Origin: Neisseriaceae bacterium TC5R-5
GTDB lineage: Bacteria; Pseudomonadota; Gammaproteobacteria; Burkholderiales; Chromobacteriaceae
Length of the DNA: 64,000 bases
Assembly: GCA_020830965.2 (NCBI GenBank)
Contig: JACCFC020000006.1
Location: forward strand, 1 to 64,000
Reading direction: 5' to 3'
How positions within the stretch are numbered: the first letter of the stretch is position 1; each line of letters opens with the position of its first letter. The notes beneath the pieces were generated by a model that ran no database searches, was not told the DNA's origin, and was given only the letters and a program-made list of their open reading frames with translations. Made by a program: the position numbers and the translations under genes. Shown here in pieces: positions 41,843 to 51,630 of this stretch.

Positions 41843-43500
41843 TTTCCAGCTTGGCTTTGGGCCTGCTACCTGGCCTGAGCCTAGCGGCCGATGCGCTGAC
41901 AGGCGATGTTAAACAGCAAGCCACCAATTGGCACGCGATTATCATGTTCTTCTTGTTTGTTGCGTTTACGCTAGGCGTTACTTATTGGGCGGCACGACGC
42001 ACCAAATCCACCAGTGATTTTTATGCAGCTGGTGGCGGTATTACCGGTTTTCAGAATGGCCTGGCGATTGCCGGCGATTTTATGTCTGCCGCCTCCTTTC
42101 TGGGCATCTCAGCGATGGTGTTTGAGAAAGGCTACGACGGCCTGATTTACTCAATGGGCTTTCTGGTGGGCTGGCCCATCATCCTGTTTCTGGTGGCTGA
42201 GCGACTGCGTAATCTGGGCAAATACACGTTTGCCGATGTGGCTTCTTATCGGTTGCAACAAACTCCAGTGCGCTGCTTTGCCGCCACCTCAACCTTGGTG
42301 GTCGTCACCATCTATCTGATTGCTCAGATGGTAGGGGCGGGTAAGCTGATTCAGCTCTTGTTCGGGATGAGCTACAGCTCGGCAGTGTTGTTAGTTGGCG
42401 TGTTGATGGTGTGCTATGTCCTGTTTGGCGGCATGCTGGCCACCACCTGGGTACAGATTATCAAGGCAGTATTGCTGTTATCCGGCGCTACTTTTATGGC
42501 GCTGATGGTGTTATCCACTGTCGGTTTTAGCCCGGAGCGTATGTTTGAAAAAGCGGTATCACTGCACGCCAAGGGCTTGGCTATCATGTCGCCGGGCAAG
42601 GCTGATCCAATCGACTCCATCTCGCTGGGTCTGGCGCTGATGTTCGGCACGGCGGGTTTGCCACATATCCTGATGCGCTTTTTTACCGTGTCCAATGCCA
42701 AAGAAGCGCGTAAATCGGTGTTCTATGCTACGGGTTTTATCGGTTATTTCTATATCCTCACCTTCATCATCGGCTTTGGCGCCATCATGTTAGTGCTCAA
42801 TCAGCCGGGCATGATGGAAACCGTGCTGAAGGGTGGCAAGGAAGTACAACAATTAGTCGGTGGCAATAATATGGCTGCGATACATCTGGCTAAAGCAGTC
42901 GGTGGCGATGTGTTCCTCGGCTTTATCTCGGCGGTGGCGTTTGCGACTATTCTGGCCGTTGTTGCTGGCTTGGCATTATCGGGCGCGTCGGCGGTGTCGC
43001 ACGACCTCTACTCTAGCGTCATCAAGAAGGGTAAAGCCGATGAAGCCAGTGAATTACGCGTTTCCAAACTGACTACCCTGGTGCTGGGTGTGGTGGCGAT
43101 TGTGTTGGGGCTGGTCTTTGAGAAGCAGAATATTGCTTTTCTAGTGGGCCTGGCTTTCTCTATCGCGGCTTCGGCCAACTTCCCGGTACTATTTCTGTCG
43201 ATGTTCTGGAAAGGTCTCACCACACGTGGAGCCGTCATTGGTGGCTTTATTGGTCTGGCCAGTGCCGTATTACTGATTGTGCTCGGCCCCACCGTCTGGG
43301 TGGAAGTGCTCAAGCATGAGCATGCCATCTTTCCTTACAAAAACCCGGCTATCTTCTCTATTACGCTGGCTTTTCTCGCGACCTGGTTATTCTCGGTACT
43401 GGATCGCTCGCCACAGGCAAAACAGGAGCAAGCCAAGTTTGATGCTCAGTTTGTCCGGGCGATGACGGGTATTGGCGCAGCTGGTGCCAGCTCGCATTAA
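41827..43500 (+). CDS. actP: Cation/acetate symporter ActP
   Basis: A sodium:solute symporter family permease for acetate and short monocarboxylates. It starts with an apparent signal-like segment ([15 protein letters not shown]), then about 13 membrane helices. Family motifs include [37 protein letters not shown] and the later [20 protein letters not shown]. Length 557 is as in E. coli ActP. It starts inside yjcH and precedes acs by 65 bases. Confidence 0.94.
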   Translation: MQQRLISSLALGLLPGLSLAADALTGDVKQQATNWHAIIMFFLFVAFTLGVTYWAARRTKSTSDFYAAGGGITGFQNGLAIAGDFMSAASFLGISAMVFEKGYDGLIYSMGFLVGWPIILFLVAERLRNLGKYTFADVASYRLQQTPVRCFAATSTLVVVTIYLIAQMVGAGKLIQLLFGMSYSSAVLLVGVLMVCYVLFGGMLATTWVQIIKAVLLLSGATFMALMVLSTVGFSPERMFEKAVSLHAKGLAIMSPGKADPIDSISLGLALMFGTAGLPHILMRFFTVSNAKEARKSVFYATGFIGYFYILTFIIGFGAIMLVLNQPGMMETVLKGGKEVQQLVGGNNMAAIHLAKAVGGDVFLGFISAVAFATILAVVAGLALSGASAVSHDLYSSVIKKGKADEASELRVSKLTTLVLGVVAIVLGLVFEKQNIAFLVGLAFSIAASANFPVLFLSMFWKGLTTRGAVIGGFIGLASAVLLIVLGPTVWVEVLKHEHAIFPYKNPAIFSITLAFLATWLFSVLDRSPQAKQEQAKFDAQFVRAMTGIGAAGASSH

Positions 43501-43565
43501 GCACAATATTGCCCGGCCTAGCGGGTCGGGCAGAGATCATAAATCCTTAACTCTGGAGATTGTTT

Positions 43566-45530
43566 ATGTCCACGCTGGAATCCATCCTCAAAGAAACCCG
43601 CAGCTTCAGCCCTAGTGACGACTTTCGCCAAAAAGCCATTGTCTCCGGTATGGAAAGCTATAACACCCTGTGCGAACAGGCCAATCAAGACTACGAAGCC
43701 TTCTGGGCCAATTTGGCGCGTGAACTGATTACCTGGCATAAACCCTTCAGCCGGGTATTGGATGACAGTGCCGCGCCCTTCTTTAAATGGTTTGACGATG
43801 GCGAGCTGAATGTCTCCTACAACTGTCTGGATCGGCATCTGGCTCAGCATGGCCATAGTACGGCCATTATTTTTGAAGCTGACGATGGTAAGGTCAGTCA
43901 CGTCTCCTATAGTGAGTTGCATCGCCGCGTCTGCCTGTTTGCCAACGGTCTGAAAAGTCTCAATATCGGCAAAGGTGATCGCGTCATCATCTATATGCCA
44001 ATGGGTGTGGAGGCGGTGGTAGCGATGCAGGCTTGTGCCCGTATTGGTGCTATTCACTCCGTTGTTTTCGGTGGCTTCTCTGCTGGTGCCGTACGCGACC
44101 GCATCGCCGATACCGCTGCCAGGCTCGTCATTACTGCCAATGAGGGTTTGCGTGGTGGTAAGAGTGTGCCGCTCAAAGCTACCGTGGATGAGGCATTGAC
44201 GCTGGAAGGTTGTGACACAGTCGAACACGTGGTGGTGTATCAGCGCACCAATGGCGGTGCTCATTGGCAGGAAGGACGCGATATCTGGTGGCACAAGCTG
44301 ATAGAAGGCCAAAGCGAACAATGCGAGCCGGAGTGGATGAATGCAGAAGACCCTCTGTTTATTCTGTATACCTCTGGCTCTACCGGCAAACCCAAAGGTA
44401 TTCAACACAGCTGTGGAGGTTATCTGCTGGGGGCCACCAACAGCTTTCGCTGGGTATTTGACTACAAGCCCGGCGATGTTTACTGGTGTACTGCCGATGT
44501 GGGCTGGATTACCGGCCACAGCTATATCTGTTACGGGCCACTTGCTAATGCCGCTACCCAAGTGATTTTTGAAGGCATCCCCACCTACCCGGATGCCGCT
44601 CGTTTCTGGCGTATGATTGAACAGCACAAGGTCAGTATCTTCTACACCGCCCCCACGGCGATACGCTCGCTGATTAAGCTGGGTGCTGATTTACCTAAAG
44701 AATATGACCTATCCAGTTTGCGCCTGCTTGGTACCGTGGGTGAGCCAATCAATCCTGAAGCGTGGATGTGGTATTACGAGACAGTAGGGGGAAGCCGCTG
44801 CCCGATCGTCGATACTTGGTGGCAGACTGAAACCGGCTCTATTCAGATTGCACCGCTACCTGGCGCGGTTGCCACCAAACCTGGCTCTTGCACCCTGCCA
44901 CTGCCAGGGGTGATCGCCGACATTGTCGATGAATCCGGCGCGCCAGTTGAACCGGGTAGCGGTGGTTTTCTGGTGATCAAGAAGCCCTTTCCCAGTCTGG
45001 TACGCACCATTTGGAATGACCCGGAGCGCTTCAAAAAAACTTACTTTCCGGAAGAGTTCAATGGCCAGTACTACTTGGCGGGCGACTCTGCTCACCGCGA
45101 TGAAAACGGTTACGTCTGGATCATGGGCCGCGTCGATGACGTGCTCAATGTTTCCGGTCATCGGTTGGGAACGATGGAAATCGAATCAGCGCTGGTAGCT
45201 AACCCGCTGGTAGCGGAAGCCGCCGTTGTTGGTAAACCACATGATGTTAAAGGCGAGGCCGTTGTCGCTTTCGTTGTGTTAAAAGGCGCACGTCCCACCG
45301 GCGAGGCGGCAAAGAAAATGGCCGCTGAGTTAAAAAACTGGGTAGCGCATGAAATCGGTAAAATTGCGCAGCCGGATGATATTCGCTTTGGCGAGAACTT
45401 ACCGAAAACCCGCTCTGGCAAAATCATGCGTCGCCTATTGCGCTCCATCGCCAAAGGCGAAGCCATTACCCAGGACACCTCCACACTGGAGAATCCGCAA
45501 ATCCTGGATCAACTGGCCGAACCGTTGTAA
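43566..45530 (+). CDS. acs: Acetyl-CoA synthetase
   Basis: The enzyme makes acetyl-CoA from acetate, ATP and CoA by way of acetyl-AMP. Motifs: [11 protein letters not shown] (P-loop), [19 protein letters not shown], the adenylate site [10 protein letters not shown], the hinge and [20 protein letters not shown], and the C-terminal [10 protein letters not shown] whose Lys is the regulatory acetylation site. The ATG at 43566 has GGAG nine bases upstream; a TTG at 43560 is also in frame. Length 655 is usual. With yjcH and actP it completes an acetate uptake and activation operon, in the order yjcH-actP-acs rather than the enteric acs-yjcH-actP. Confidence 0.94.
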   Translation: MSTLESILKETRSFSPSDDFRQKAIVSGMESYNTLCEQANQDYEAFWANLARELITWHKPFSRVLDDSAAPFFKWFDDGELNVSYNCLDRHLAQHGHSTAIIFEADDGKVSHVSYSELHRRVCLFANGLKSLNIGKGDRVIIYMPMGVEAVVAMQACARIGAIHSVVFGGFSAGAVRDRIADTAARLVITANEGLRGGKSVPLKATVDEALTLEGCDTVEHVVVYQRTNGGAHWQEGRDIWWHKLIEGQSEQCEPEWMNAEDPLFILYTSGSTGKPKGIQHSCGGYLLGATNSFRWVFDYKPGDVYWCTADVGWITGHSYICYGPLANAATQVIFEGIPTYPDAARFWRMIEQHKVSIFYTAPTAIRSLIKLGADLPKEYDLSSLRLLGTVGEPINPEAWMWYYETVGGSRCPIVDTWWQTETGSIQIAPLPGAVATKPGSCTLPLPGVIADIVDESGAPVEPGSGGFLVIKKPFPSLVRTIWNDPERFKKTYFPEEFNGQYYLAGDSAHRDENGYVWIMGRVDDVLNVSGHRLGTMEIESALVANPLVAEAAVVGKPHDVKGEAVVAFVVLKGARPTGEAAKKMAAELKNWVAHEIGKIAQPDDIRFGENLPKTRSGKIMRRLLRSIAKGEAITQDTSTLENPQILDQLAEPL

Positions 45531-45535
45531 CACTA

Positions 45536-45565
45536 GAAACAAGCCACCTAGGGGTGGCTTGTTTC
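45536..45565 (+). terminator. Terminator after acs
   Basis: GAAACAAGCCACC (45536-45548) pairs with GGTGGCTTGTTTC (45553-45565) around TAGG, six bases after the acs stop. The T-run is within and just after the right arm. A typical Rho-independent terminator. Confidence 0.9.
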
Positions 45566-46052
45566 AATATTGAGTGGATGGAGTGCGGTAGCGGCTCTTA
45601 GTCTGCTGCTGTGTACTCTGCCAGTAGGGTTTTGAGGTGTTTTGAAGAAGGTGGCAGTATTTTTCTTTTGATGATATCCCGCCGCAGGTTTGGCTTGGCT
45701 CCTATCCGCCAGATGTTGCGGTTTTTGTCAGTTGGAGACGGCCTTGTTCAGATGACAAAAAGAGGGCTTGCCGCTATGCTAGGCGACCTAAAGAGGGTTT
45801 GGCCGTTGCAAGCTTAGCCAACCCTTGGTGTAGGTTTTAGCCTGGCATTAACTACTATGTCCGGCCATTTTTTGAGTTTAACCACTTGATAATCATGAGA
45901 TAGCCCGATGCCCGGATTCTGCGCTGGCGCTTTGCCTGCATGCTGATGCGGTAAAAACTAGCAGGAGAGGCGGCTAAAAACTTTTCTATCAAGACTGTGC
46001 TGTTGCAGGTATGTTTGCCATGCTGCGGCCTCGTAACGGAATAATTTCCTCC
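45566..46052. other. Intergenic region between acs and alaA
   Basis: About 490 bases without a confident gene. An open frame at 45611-45817 (68 codons) has no recognisable family and contains short repeat A, so it is probably not a gene. The 11 bases AGCGGCTCTTA at 45592-45602 match the end of the TIR element and may be a remnant. The alaA promoter must lie in the AT-richer part after 45840; no clear -35/-10 pair was found. Confidence 0.45.
45755..45800 (+). repeat. Short repeat A, uninterrupted copy
   Basis: AGGGCTTGCCGCTATGCT followed by AGGCGACCTAAAGAG matches the minus strand at about 40112-40150 (see that entry). Similarity extends a little upstream (ACAAAAAGAGG against ACACAAATGAAGG). 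Here the TAA that is split by the TIR element in the other copy is intact. Confidence 0.45.
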
Positions 46053-47285
46053 ATGCAAGCCATTCATAAGTCACAGAAACTGGCCAATGTCTGCTACGAC
46101 ATTCGCGGCCCCGTGCTGGAGCACGCCAAGCGGATGGAAGAAGAGGGCCATCGCATTATCAAGTTGAACATTGGGAATCCGGCACCCTTTGGCTTTTTTG
46201 CTCCCGATGAAATTCTGGAGGATGTGATCAGTAATCTACCCGATGCATCGGGTTATTCTGATTCGAAAGGTTTATTTGCCGCGCGCAAGGCGATTATGCA
46301 TTATGCGCAGCAAAAGCAGCTACCTGGCGTGACGATGGATGACATCATTATTGGTAATGGTGTGTCTGAGCTGATTGTGCTGGCGATGCAAGCACTGTTG
46401 AATAATGATGATGAGGTGTTAGTACCGTCACCGGATTACCCCTTATGGACGGCCGGGGTGAGTCTGGCGGGTGGCAAAGCGGTGCATTATTTATGTGATG
46501 AGGAGCAGGGCTGGTTGCCAAGTATTGCGGATATGCGTGCCAAGATCAGTGCGCGTACACGTGCCATTGTGGTGATTAACCCTAATAACCCGACTGGGGT
46601 GGTGTATCCGCCGGCCTTGTTACAGCAGATTATCGATCTGGCGCGCGAGCACAGACTGATTGTGTATGCGGATGAGATTTACGACAAAGTGCTATTCGAT
46701 GGTATCACGCATACCTCAATCGGTTCCCTAGCGGCCGATGTGTTTGTGGTGACGTTCAATGGCTTATCGAAAAATTACCGCGCTTGCGGTTATCGTGCCG
46801 GTTGGATGATTTTGTCCGGTGAGCGTAAGCATGCCAAGGGTTATATCGAAGGCCTCAATATGCTGGCTTCGATGCGTTTATGTGCAAATGTGCCAGCACA
46901 GTTTGCCATCCAGACAGCGCTGGGTGGTTATCAGAGCATTGACGATTTGGTTGCGCCGGGGGGGCGTTTAGCTCGGCAGCGTGATTTGGCTTATCAGTTG
47001 TTGACAGCGATTCCGGGAGTGACTTGTGTCAAGCCGCAAGGAGCGCTGTATTTGTTTCCACGTTTGGACCCGCAGCTTTACCCTATTGCTGATGATCAGC
47101 AATTCATTCTGGAGTTGTTACAGGAAGAGAAAGTTTTGCTGGTGCAGGGTTCTGGTTTCAATTGGGTGACACCCGATCATTTTCGCGTGGTTTTTCTGCC
47201 TAATTCTGATGATTTGCAGGAGGCCATCGCCCGAATAGCTCGTTTTTTAGAAAATTATCGTAAGCGATATGGCGCATTAGCTTAG
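46053..47285 (+). CDS. alaA: Alanine aminotransferase, AlaA-type
   Basis: A PLP-dependent class I aminotransferase that converts pyruvate and glutamate to alanine and 2-oxoglutarate. The sequence follows E. coli AlaA closely: SQKLANVCYDIRGPVLEHAK, LNIGNPAPFGF, NGVSELIVLAMQALLNNDDE, INPNNPTGVVY, the PLP lysine at about residue 240 in FNGLSKNYRACGYRAGW, and ANVPAQFAIQTALGGYQSI. I begin at the ATG at 46053 to match the family N-terminus; the frame is open from 46011. hom follows after about 95 bases, the order alaA-hom-thrC. Confidence 0.93.
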   Translation: MQAIHKSQKLANVCYDIRGPVLEHAKRMEEEGHRIIKLNIGNPAPFGFFAPDEILEDVISNLPDASGYSDSKGLFAARKAIMHYAQQKQLPGVTMDDIIIGNGVSELIVLAMQALLNNDDEVLVPSPDYPLWTAGVSLAGGKAVHYLCDEEQGWLPSIADMRAKISARTRAIVVINPNNPTGVVYPPALLQQIIDLAREHRLIVYADEIYDKVLFDGITHTSIGSLAADVFVVTFNGLSKNYRACGYRAGWMILSGERKHAKGYIEGLNMLASMRLCANVPAQFAIQTALGGYQSIDDLVAPGGRLARQRDLAYQLLTAIPGVTCVKPQGALYLFPRLDPQLYPIADDQQFILELLQEEKVLLVQGSGFNWVTPDHFRVVFLPNSDDLQEAIARIARFLENYRKRYGALA

Positions 47286-47379
47286 CGATGGCTTTGGCCA
47301 GGCTGGATTGATGAATGGTACTTAGACGTGAGTGGGTGTTCCTTGCGCAACAATCATGAATGATATTAGTGGAGAGAAT

Positions 47380-48690
47380 ATGAAGCCGATCAATATAGGT
47401 TTGCTGGGTGTGGGGACAGTCGGTGGCGGTACCGCCACCGTTCTTAAGCGTAATGCAGAGGAAATCAGCCGCCGGGCCGGCCGGCAGATCCGCTTACTAC
47501 AGGCAGCAAGTCGCGATGTGGCCCGGGCACAGTCGGTATTGGGCCCAGACATCGCTGTGCTGGCTGATGCCATGCAGGTGGTTAACAACCCTGACGTGGA
47601 TATTGTGGTGGAGTTGATTGGTGGTGACACCGTGGCCAAAGAGCTGGTGTTACAGGCGATCGCTAATGGCAAGCATGTGGTGACGGCCAATAAAAAGCTG
47701 TTGGCTTTGCATGGTACGGAAATTTTTGCCCGTGCCCAAGAGCAGGGTGTCATGGTGGCGTTTGAGGCGGCGGTAGCCGGGGGGATTCCCATTATCAAAG
47801 CCTTGCGTGAGGGCTTGTCGGCTAATCGCATCGAGTGGATTGCCGGCATTATTAATGGTACGTCCAATTTTATCCTCACCGAAATGCGGGAAAAAGGTAG
47901 TAGCTTTACCGAGGTACTGGCCGAGGCGCAGCGTTTAGGTTATGCCGAGGCGGATCCTACTTTTGATATTGAAGGTCATGATGCCGGGCATAAGTTGACC
48001 ATTATGGCCGCGCTGGCGTTTGGTATTCCGATGCAGTTTGCCCGTTGTTATCTGGAAGGAATCAGTCAGTTGCAAGGGCGTGATATCCGGTATGCCGAGG
48101 AGTTGGGTTATCGCGTCAAGCTGCTGGGGCTGACACGTCGCACCGCTGCGGGCGTGGAGTTGCGGGTACATCCCACCTTGATTCCAGAGCAGCAATTAAT
48201 CGCCAATGTGAATGGGGTGATGAATGCGGTGCTTGCCAAAGGCGATGCCGTTGGCCCGACTCTGTACTATGGTGCCGGGGCCGGGGCTTTGCCAACGGCT
48301 TCGGCCGTGGTAGCCGATATTGTCGATGTGACTCGTCTGCTGACGGCAGATCCTGAGCATAGGGTGCCACATTTGGCTTTCCAGCCGGATCAGTTGCAGG
48401 ATTTGCCTATTCTATCAATTGAAGAAGTGGTGAGTTCTTACTATCTGCGTATTGGTGCGGCAGATCGTACTGGGGTACTGGCTAATATCACGCGTTTACT
48501 GGCCGATCAGGGTATTTCGATTGAAGCGCTTATTCAGAAGGGCTCAGTTGCCGATGGGACGGCTGAGATTGTTATCCTCACGCATAAAGTACAGGAAAAA
48601 ATGATCAATACCGCCATTGTGCAAATCGAGGCTCTGGAGAGCACCGTGGGCAAGGTGGTACGTTTACGCATGGAGCAATTGCATGGTTAA
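47380..48690 (+). CDS. hom: Homoserine dehydrogenase
   Basis: The enzyme reduces aspartate semialdehyde to homoserine for threonine and methionine synthesis. The NAD(P) site is GLLGVGTVGGGTATVL at the N-terminus; the catalytic region includes ANKKLLALHG, GGIPIIKALREGLSANRI, INGTSNFILTEM and EADPTFDIEGHDAGHKL. A C-terminal ACT domain (about 360-436, DRTGVLANITRLLADQGIS) allows feedback control by threonine. GGAGAG precedes ATG 47380. It overlaps the small secreted-protein gene by eight bases. Confidence 0.95.
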   Translation: MKPINIGLLGVGTVGGGTATVLKRNAEEISRRAGRQIRLLQAASRDVARAQSVLGPDIAVLADAMQVVNNPDVDIVVELIGGDTVAKELVLQAIANGKHVVTANKKLLALHGTEIFARAQEQGVMVAFEAAVAGGIPIIKALREGLSANRIEWIAGIINGTSNFILTEMREKGSSFTEVLAEAQRLGYAEADPTFDIEGHDAGHKLTIMAALAFGIPMQFARCYLEGISQLQGRDIRYAEELGYRVKLLGLTRRTAAGVELRVHPTLIPEQQLIANVNGVMNAVLAKGDAVGPTLYYGAGAGALPTASAVVADIVDVTRLLTADPEHRVPHLAFQPDQLQDLPILSIEEVVSSYYLRIGAADRTGVLANITRLLADQGISIEALIQKGSVADGTAEIVILTHKVQEKMINTAIVQIEALESTVGKVVRLRMEQLHG

Positions 48691-49009
48691 GGGCTGGCTG
48701 TTGCTAGCGCTGTGCTTGGTGGCCAGCCTGGTGCAGGCGGCTGCTCTGTCGGCCAGCCAGCAACAGCTATTGCAAGGCGTGCTGTTGCGTGGCTGTTTAA
48801 AGCGCTCACCGGCAGATAATGGCTTTGTTACCGAGCCTTCTGCGCAACAGCTAGAGCAGTTCTGTGACTGTGCCAGTCAGCATCTGGCCCCCACTTTTAG
48901 TTCGGAAGAGGTGATGGGGGTGTTGACTGGTCAGATTAAAAAAGATGATCCGCGTGGCAGGCAACGTTTAAAAGCAGCGTCTACCGCCTGCGCGCAATTT
49001 TTGGAATGA
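48683..49009 (+). CDS. Small secreted cysteine-containing protein of unknown function
   Basis: A 108-residue protein with a clear signal peptide (LLLALCLVASLVQAAA). The mature part, about 88 residues, has four Cys: one in RGCLKR, two in FCDCAS and one near the C-terminus in STACAQ, so disulfides in the periplasm are likely. I do not recognise a family. The start ATG overlaps the hom stop and its end is six bases from thrC, so it is translated within the threonine operon. No link to threonine synthesis is evident from sequence. Confidence 0.75.
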   Translation: MVKGWLLLALCLVASLVQAAALSASQQQLLQGVLLRGCLKRSPADNGFVTEPSAQQLEQFCDCASQHLAPTFSSEEVMGVLTGQIKKDDPRGRQRLKAASTACAQFLE

Positions 49010-49015
49010 ATCAGA

Positions 49016-50425
49016 ATGCGTTATATCAGTACCCGTGGCGGCATGGCCCCACAAGCGTTTAGCGATATTTTGCTGATGGGCCTGGCACCGGATGGTGGCC
49101 TGGTCTTACCCGAGCAGTACCCGCAGATCAGTCGGCAGCAACTAGATAGCTGGCGTGGCCTGTCGTATGCCGAACTAGCTTTTGAGATACTGCGTCTCTT
49201 TGCTACCGATATTCCTGAGAACGATTTGCGCACCATGGTGCAGCGTACTTATACCGCCGAGGTGTTCGGTAGTGCCGCAATCACCCCGCTCAAGCGCTTG
49301 AACGATGGCCTGTGTATCTTGGAGTTGTCGAATGGTCCGACGCTGGCCTTCAAAGATATGGCCATGCAATTGCTCGGCAATTTGTTCGAATATGTGTTGG
49401 CCAAAAAAGGCGAGCAGTTGAATATTCTGGGCGCTACTTCAGGTGATACCGGGAGCGCGGCAGAATATGCGATGCGTGGCAAAGCCAATATTCAGGTGTT
49501 TATGCTCAGCCCGGATGGCCTGATGAGCCCGTTTCAGCGCGCGCAGATGTTTAGCCTGCATGATGCTAACATCCATAATATTGCGATTCAGGGCATGTTT
49601 GATGATTGTCAGGATATTGTGAAAGCGGTGCAGAATGACCATGCGTTTAAGAGTCAGTACAAAATTGGTACGGTGAACTCAATTAACTGGGCGCGTATCG
49701 TCGCGCAAGTAGTGTATTACTTCAAAGGCTATTTCAATGCTACCGCCAGTAATGATCAGCTAGTCAGTTTCTGTGTGCCATCCGGTAATTTTGGCAATGT
49801 CTGTGCCGGACATATTGCGCGGCAAATGGGCCTGCCTATCGGTCGATTGCTAGTGGCAACGAATGAAAATGATGTCTTGGATGAGTTTTTCAAAACCGGT
49901 GCTTATCGCCCGCGTGGCACGGCTGATACCTATGTGACATCCAGCCCGTCGATGGATATTTCCAAAGCTTCCAATTTTGAACGGTTTGTCTTTGATCTGT
50001 TAGGGCGTGACGCGACCAAACTCAAGGCATTGTGGCAGCAGGTAGAAGCAGGGCAGGGCTTTCAACTGAGTGCGGAGCAGCAAGCCGAAGCTGTGAACCG
50101 CTTTGGCTTTGTCTCTAGTAACAGTAGCCATGCAGATCGTCTAGCTACTATTCGTCAACTGGATGCCAGCGATAGCGTGGTGGTGGATACGCATACTGCC
50201 GATGGCATCAAGGTGGCACGTGAGTTACGTTTGCCTGCAGAAACGGTGGTGTGTCTGGAAACGGCGCTGCCCGCCAAGTTCGCCGATACTATTCGTGAAG
50301 CTTTGCACCGTGAGCCGCCGCGTCCGAGCAACCTAGATGGAATTGAGCAGCTAGCGCAAAAAGTGCAGGTGTTGGCTGCTGATGCCGAGCAAGTGAAAAG
50401 CTTTATGAGGACAACGTTAGAATAA
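49016..50425 (+). CDS. thrC: Threonine synthase
   Basis: The PLP enzyme that converts O-phosphohomoserine to threonine. It starts MRYISTRGG with APDGGLVLPE as usual; the PLP Lys is Lys113 in PTLAFKDMAM; the phosphate-binding loop is LGATSGDTGSAAEYAM; VPSGNFGNVCAGHIARQMGL is also diagnostic. The 469-residue length fits the longer bacterial class. It is the last gene of the hom-thrC run. No strong terminator is seen after it; a repeat element begins 79 bases downstream. Confidence 0.95.
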   Translation: MRYISTRGGMAPQAFSDILLMGLAPDGGLVLPEQYPQISRQQLDSWRGLSYAELAFEILRLFATDIPENDLRTMVQRTYTAEVFGSAAITPLKRLNDGLCILELSNGPTLAFKDMAMQLLGNLFEYVLAKKGEQLNILGATSGDTGSAAEYAMRGKANIQVFMLSPDGLMSPFQRAQMFSLHDANIHNIAIQGMFDDCQDIVKAVQNDHAFKSQYKIGTVNSINWARIVAQVVYYFKGYFNATASNDQLVSFCVPSGNFGNVCAGHIARQMGLPIGRLLVATNENDVLDEFFKTGAYRPRGTADTYVTSSPSMDISKASNFERFVFDLLGRDATKLKALWQQVEAGQGFQLSAEQQAEAVNRFGFVSSNSSHADRLATIRQLDASDSVVVDTHTADGIKVARELRLPAETVVCLETALPAKFADTIREALHREPPRPSNLDGIEQLAQKVQVLAADAEQVKSFMRTTLE

Positions 50426-50503
50426 TGTATTTTTTGTTGGCTTGATTAGCCGGGGTGTTTTCGGTTAAAAGTTCGTCTATGCTTTACAGCAGATGAATGA
50501 GCA

Positions 50504-50621
50504 TAAGAGCCGCTCACAACCCCCCTGGTCCAGCGTTGTGCCTCCTTGCCATACCCCTTGTACTGTCTGTGTCGGCGCGCCTTGGCTCAGGGGCTCTTTG
50601 AGCTCTTGTTAGCGGCTTTAA
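50504..50621 (+). repeat. TIR element, full copy (copy 5, forward)
   Basis: A full forward copy: left end TAAGAGCCGCTCACAACCCC, right end complement TTAAAGCCGCTAACAAGAGC, core CTGGTCCAGCGTTGTGCC, TCCTTGCC, TGTACTGTCTGTGTCGGC and GGGGCTCTTTGAGC. It ends 22 bases before the start codon of the TerC-family gene, so that gene's promoter must lie in or before it. Confidence 0.87.
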
Positions 50622-50643
50622 AGCTATTTAACTAGGGATAAAA

Positions 50644-51600
50644 ATGGATACCGTTGCGCCTTTGTGGTTATGGATGACTTTTGTAGCCATTGTACTGGTT
50701 TCATTATTTATTGATTTTGTCGTACTGAAAAAGCAGGGTGCGCATGAAATTGGTGTGCGAGAGGCGCTCTACTGGTCATTGATATGGATTGCCTTAAGTT
50801 TTTTGTTTAATGGCTTATTTTGGTGGGCGGTAAAGGGGACGACTGGACTGACCGAGTTAGCGAATACCAAATCACTAGAGTTTCTTACTGGTTATCTAAT
50901 AGAAAAGTCATTAGCTGTCGATAATATCTTTGTTTTTCTGATGATTTTTACCTATTTTGCTGTTCCTCCTCACTATCAAAAGCGTGTATTGATGATAGGG
51001 ATTATCGGCGCGATTGTGTTGCGCTCTATCATGATTCTGCTTGGAGGATGGTTGCTGGCTCATTTTCATTGGATTTTGTACGTTTTTGGGGCGTTTCTAA
51101 TTCTAACCGGTGTGAAAATGTGGTGGGCTGCCGGCAAGGAGCCTAGTCTGGATGATAATCCGGCTTTAAAGCTGTTACGTCGAATTTTGCCAGTGAGTAA
51201 GCACTATGACGGGGAAAATTTCTGGACGGTAGAGGATGGTAAGAAAATTGCCACACCGCTCTTTATGGTGATCTGTCTGGTTGCCCTCACTGACATTATT
51301 TTTGCCGTCGACTCCATTCCTGCAATATTTGCTATCACCGAAGACCCTTTTATCGTTTTGACGAGCAATGTGTTTGCGATTTTAGGATTGCGTGCGATGT
51401 ATTTTCTGCTGGCGGCTGTGGCAAATAAGTTTCATTTGCTCAACTATGGCCTTGCCGCCGTTTTGGTGTTTATTGGCGTGAAGATGTGTGTGGTTGATCT
51501 TTATAAAATTCCAGTATCAGCCTCTCTAGCTGTGGTGGTGGCTATATTGGCGTTAACGATGTTCTTGAGTGTGCGGCTTAGTAAACAGACAGGCGATTAG
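50644..51600 (+). CDS. TerC-family membrane protein, Alx-like
   Basis: A 318-residue protein with about nine membrane helices. TerC-family motifs are present: two acidic helices in IEKSLAVDNIFVFLMIF and LTDIIFAVDSIPAIFAITED, and LRAMYFLLAAVANKFH. Members such as Alx export manganese; others confer tellurite resistance. AACTAGGGATAAAA precedes the start. No manganese riboswitch was recognised upstream; the space is filled by a TIR element. Confidence 0.88.
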   Translation: MDTVAPLWLWMTFVAIVLVSLFIDFVVLKKQGAHEIGVREALYWSLIWIALSFLFNGLFWWAVKGTTGLTELANTKSLEFLTGYLIEKSLAVDNIFVFLMIFTYFAVPPHYQKRVLMIGIIGAIVLRSIMILLGGWLLAHFHWILYVFGAFLILTGVKMWWAAGKEPSLDDNPALKLLRRILPVSKHYDGENFWTVEDGKKIATPLFMVICLVALTDIIFAVDSIPAIFAITEDPFIVLTSNVFAILGLRAMYFLLAAVANKFHLLNYGLAAVLVFIGVKMCVVDLYKIPVSASLAVVVAILALTMFLSVRLSKQTGD

Positions 51601-51614
51601 CAGTTGCCTGTCTG
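51586..51614. terminator. Hairpin at the end of the TerC-family gene
   Basis: CAGACAGGC (51586-51594) pairs with GCCTGTCTG (51606-51614). The left arm lies in the last codons of the TerC-family gene and the stop codon is in the loop. It stands between convergent genes (the autotransporter stop is at 51631) and probably serves both, although no long U-run follows. Confidence 0.5.
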
Positions 51615-51630
51615 CTTGAGTCAGCTAGGT

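Noticed and set aside
43518-44627. A 369-codon minus-strand open frame opposite acs
   Set aside because: It is the complement of a clear acetyl-CoA synthetase gene, shows no family features and has no ribosome site; a shadow of codon bias.
45611-45817. A 68-codon plus-strand frame after acs
   Set aside because: No recognisable domain, contains short repeat A and has no clear ribosome site.
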